From assembly GCF_029946145.1 (NCBI RefSeq), contig NZ_JAQSDY010000028.1:83086-147085 (forward strand): a stretch of DNA of 64,000 nucleotides, written 5' to 3'. The number at the start of each line of letters is the position of its first letter. The stretch's first letter is position 1. This document shows positions 62,944 through 64,000 of this stretch, one piece after another. The notes under the pieces were generated by a model. That model saw nothing but the letters and a program-made list of their open reading frames with translations, was not told the DNA's origin and did not search any database. This DNA comes from Brevundimonas sp. Lineage in GTDB: Bacteria; Pseudomonadota; Alphaproteobacteria; Caulobacterales; Caulobacteraceae. The position numbers and the translations under genes are program-made.

Positions 62944-63309
62944 ATGTGGCGTATCGTGCGCATCCTTCTGTTCGCCCTAGCCCTGGCCGGCTCCCTCGGC
63001 CAGGCGTCGGCGTTCGCCGCGCCTGAGCGGCCGGGCGCGGCCGCGGCCGCCATGGCCGCCATGCCGGATTGCGCCGAGATGATGATGCCGGCGGGGGCCG
63101 GGGATCCGGTGGTTCCCTGCGACGACGCCGGCCCCGACTGCATGGGCCGCACAGCCTGCTTCGCGGTCGCGATTCCGCTGCCGTCCGGTGCGGGCCTCAC
63201 GGTCCGGGCGCCGGCGCTGCATCGCCAGCAGATTGCATTGGGTCGCGACGACACCCGCGCAGGGGAACGGCCAGCGCCCCTGGGCAACCCTCCCAAGACG
63301 CCGGCGTAG
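62944..63309 (+). CDS. Small secreted Met/Cys-rich protein preceding a TolC gene
   Basis: The protein has 121 residues from ATG 62944. It has a signal peptide (MWRIVRILLFALALAGSLGQASA), then a Met/Cys-rich stretch (AAMAAMPDCAEMMMPAG, VPCDDAGPDCMGRTACF). This is the third case in the window of a small metal-binding secreted protein just ahead of a TolC-family gene. The Cys and Met suggest copper. Confidence 0.68.
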   Translation: MWRIVRILLFALALAGSLGQASAFAAPERPGAAAAAMAAMPDCAEMMMPAGAGDPVVPCDDAGPDCMGRTACFAVAIPLPSGAGLTVRAPALHRQQIALGRDDTRAGERPAPLGNPPKTPA

Positions 63310-63414
63310 CAAGCGTCGCTGACCACGGCCTGCGCGCTCGCGCGGCTTGTGGTCGAACAACCAGCGTCCTGCGTCGCACCAAGGTGAGCAACGCGGGGTC
63401 TCGAGGACATTCCC

Positions 63415-64000
63415 ATGATCTCCGGCTATCGGACGGCTCCGGGCCGTCCCCTGTCACCCGCTGCGGTCGATGCGACCCGCGGCGGACCGCCCCGGCCGCC
63501 GGGGATTCTCTCCGGGGGATCCGCCGGCGTCGCGGCCGCCCTCTGCCTGTTCGCTGCTTCGGGCTGGCCGGCGGCGGCTGAGCCCCTGACCTTCGACGAG
63601 GCCCTCGCGCTCGCCGAGACCACCTCGCCGCAGCCAAGGGCCAGCGCCCTGGGCGTGGAGGCGGCCTCGGCGGCCGCGGCGGCCGCGGGCCGGCTCCCGG
63701 ATCCGCAGCTCCGGTTCGGGATCGACAACCTGCCGGTCTCGGGTCCCATGGCCGGTCGGTTCGGTGACGACGAAATGACCATGGCCCGCGTCGGTCTCAT
63801 GCAGGAGGTTCCCAGCGCCGCCCGGCGACGGGCCGAACGCGCCGTGGCCGAGGCCGACATCGATGTGGCCGTCGCCGGCGACGCGGTCGCCCGCCGCGAG
63901 GCGAGGATCGCCGTCGGCCTGGCCTGGATTGATCTGCATTACGCGGGGCGCCGGCTCGCGGCGATCGAGGAGGTGCTCTCGACGCTGGAGCCGCTCTGGG
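63415..64000 (+). CDS. TolC-family outer-membrane channel, truncated at the right edge
   Basis: An open frame from ATG 63415 runs off the window (195 codons present). An atypically long N-terminal extension of about 45 residues precedes a signal-like hydrophobic stretch ending AAAEP. The CusC/CzcC opening LTFDEALALAETTSPQPRASALG follows, then LPDPQLRFGIDNLPVSG and MQEVPSAARRRAERAVAEAD. An internal start nearer the signal peptide is possible. It probably begins a further metal-efflux operon. Confidence 0.8.
   Translation, partial: MISGYRTAPGRPLSPAAVDATRGGPPRPPGILSGGSAGVAAALCLFAASGWPAAAEPLTFDEALALAETTSPQPRASALGVEAASAAAAAAGRLPDPQLRFGIDNLPVSGPMAGRFGDDEMTMARVGLMQEVPSAARRRAERAVAEADIDVAVAGDAVARREARIAVGLAWIDLHYAGRRLAAIEEVLSTLEPLW

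Overview
The window is high-GC, densely coded bacterial DNA with many ATGA or GTGA gene overlaps. The protein styles (cbb3-like oxidase, split Blh/TauE persulfide genes, CnrYXH-like ECF unit, Czc/Cop metal clusters) suggest an alphaproteobacterium, perhaps of the Caulobacterales. That is inference from protein character only. I saw no tRNA, rRNA, transposase, integrase or CRISPR array. The gene content looks like an accessory island or megaplasmid segment devoted to sulfur redox chemistry and metal resistance.

Region 1 (1-30.8 kb) is a sulfur/thiol redox region. A tripartite RND pump (1880-7683) is followed by a long leftward operon. Its genes are a 5'-nucleotidase-family protein, a beta-barrel porin, CcoN- and CcoO-like oxidase subunits, a triheme cytochrome c, a TsdA-family thiosulfate dehydrogenase, a CPC-type copper ATPase and a DUF3422 protein. 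Beside it lies a QseB/PmrA-type two-component system. Divergent from that runs a rightward operon encoding DsbD, a TlpA-like thioredoxin, a DsbA/G-like lipoprotein, a SoxB-like hydrolase, a persulfide-dioxygenase-like protein, a DUF442 phosphatase-like protein and a broken TauE exporter. A solitary NMT1/SsuA-like binding protein, an AcfC-like protein and a DUF302 protein follow. A CTTAAG-N5-CTTAAG direct repeat (11-bp period, the PmrA/QseB box type) occurs at five places: before the pump, the oxidase operon, dsbD/the regulator, the binding protein, and a gene truncated at the left edge. I read these as one regulon for periplasmic thiosulfate or reactive-sulfur handling.

Region 2 (31-37.3 kb) holds a mix: an MFS transporter, a PilZ protein, an isoprenylcysteine-methyltransferase-like membrane protein, and a second two-component system with a COG4705 membrane protein and a PepSY protein.

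Region 3 (37.6-50.6 kb) is divalent-metal efflux. It contains an RcnR-like regulator with an unusual P1B ATPase, a yybP-ykoY Mn riboswitch with mntP, a CsoR/InrS-like regulator with a His-tailed MFS exporter, and a czcCBA-hupE-anchor cluster.

Region 4 (50.8-64 kb) is copper-centred. It has an orphan CusC-like TolC, an adaptor fused to two DUF305 domains (no RND pump follows), copA/copB, CopC, Met/His-rich small proteins, a CnrYXH-like sigma/anti-sigma/sensor unit, DUF2231, DUF411 and PepSY proteins, and the start of another TolC gene at the right edge.
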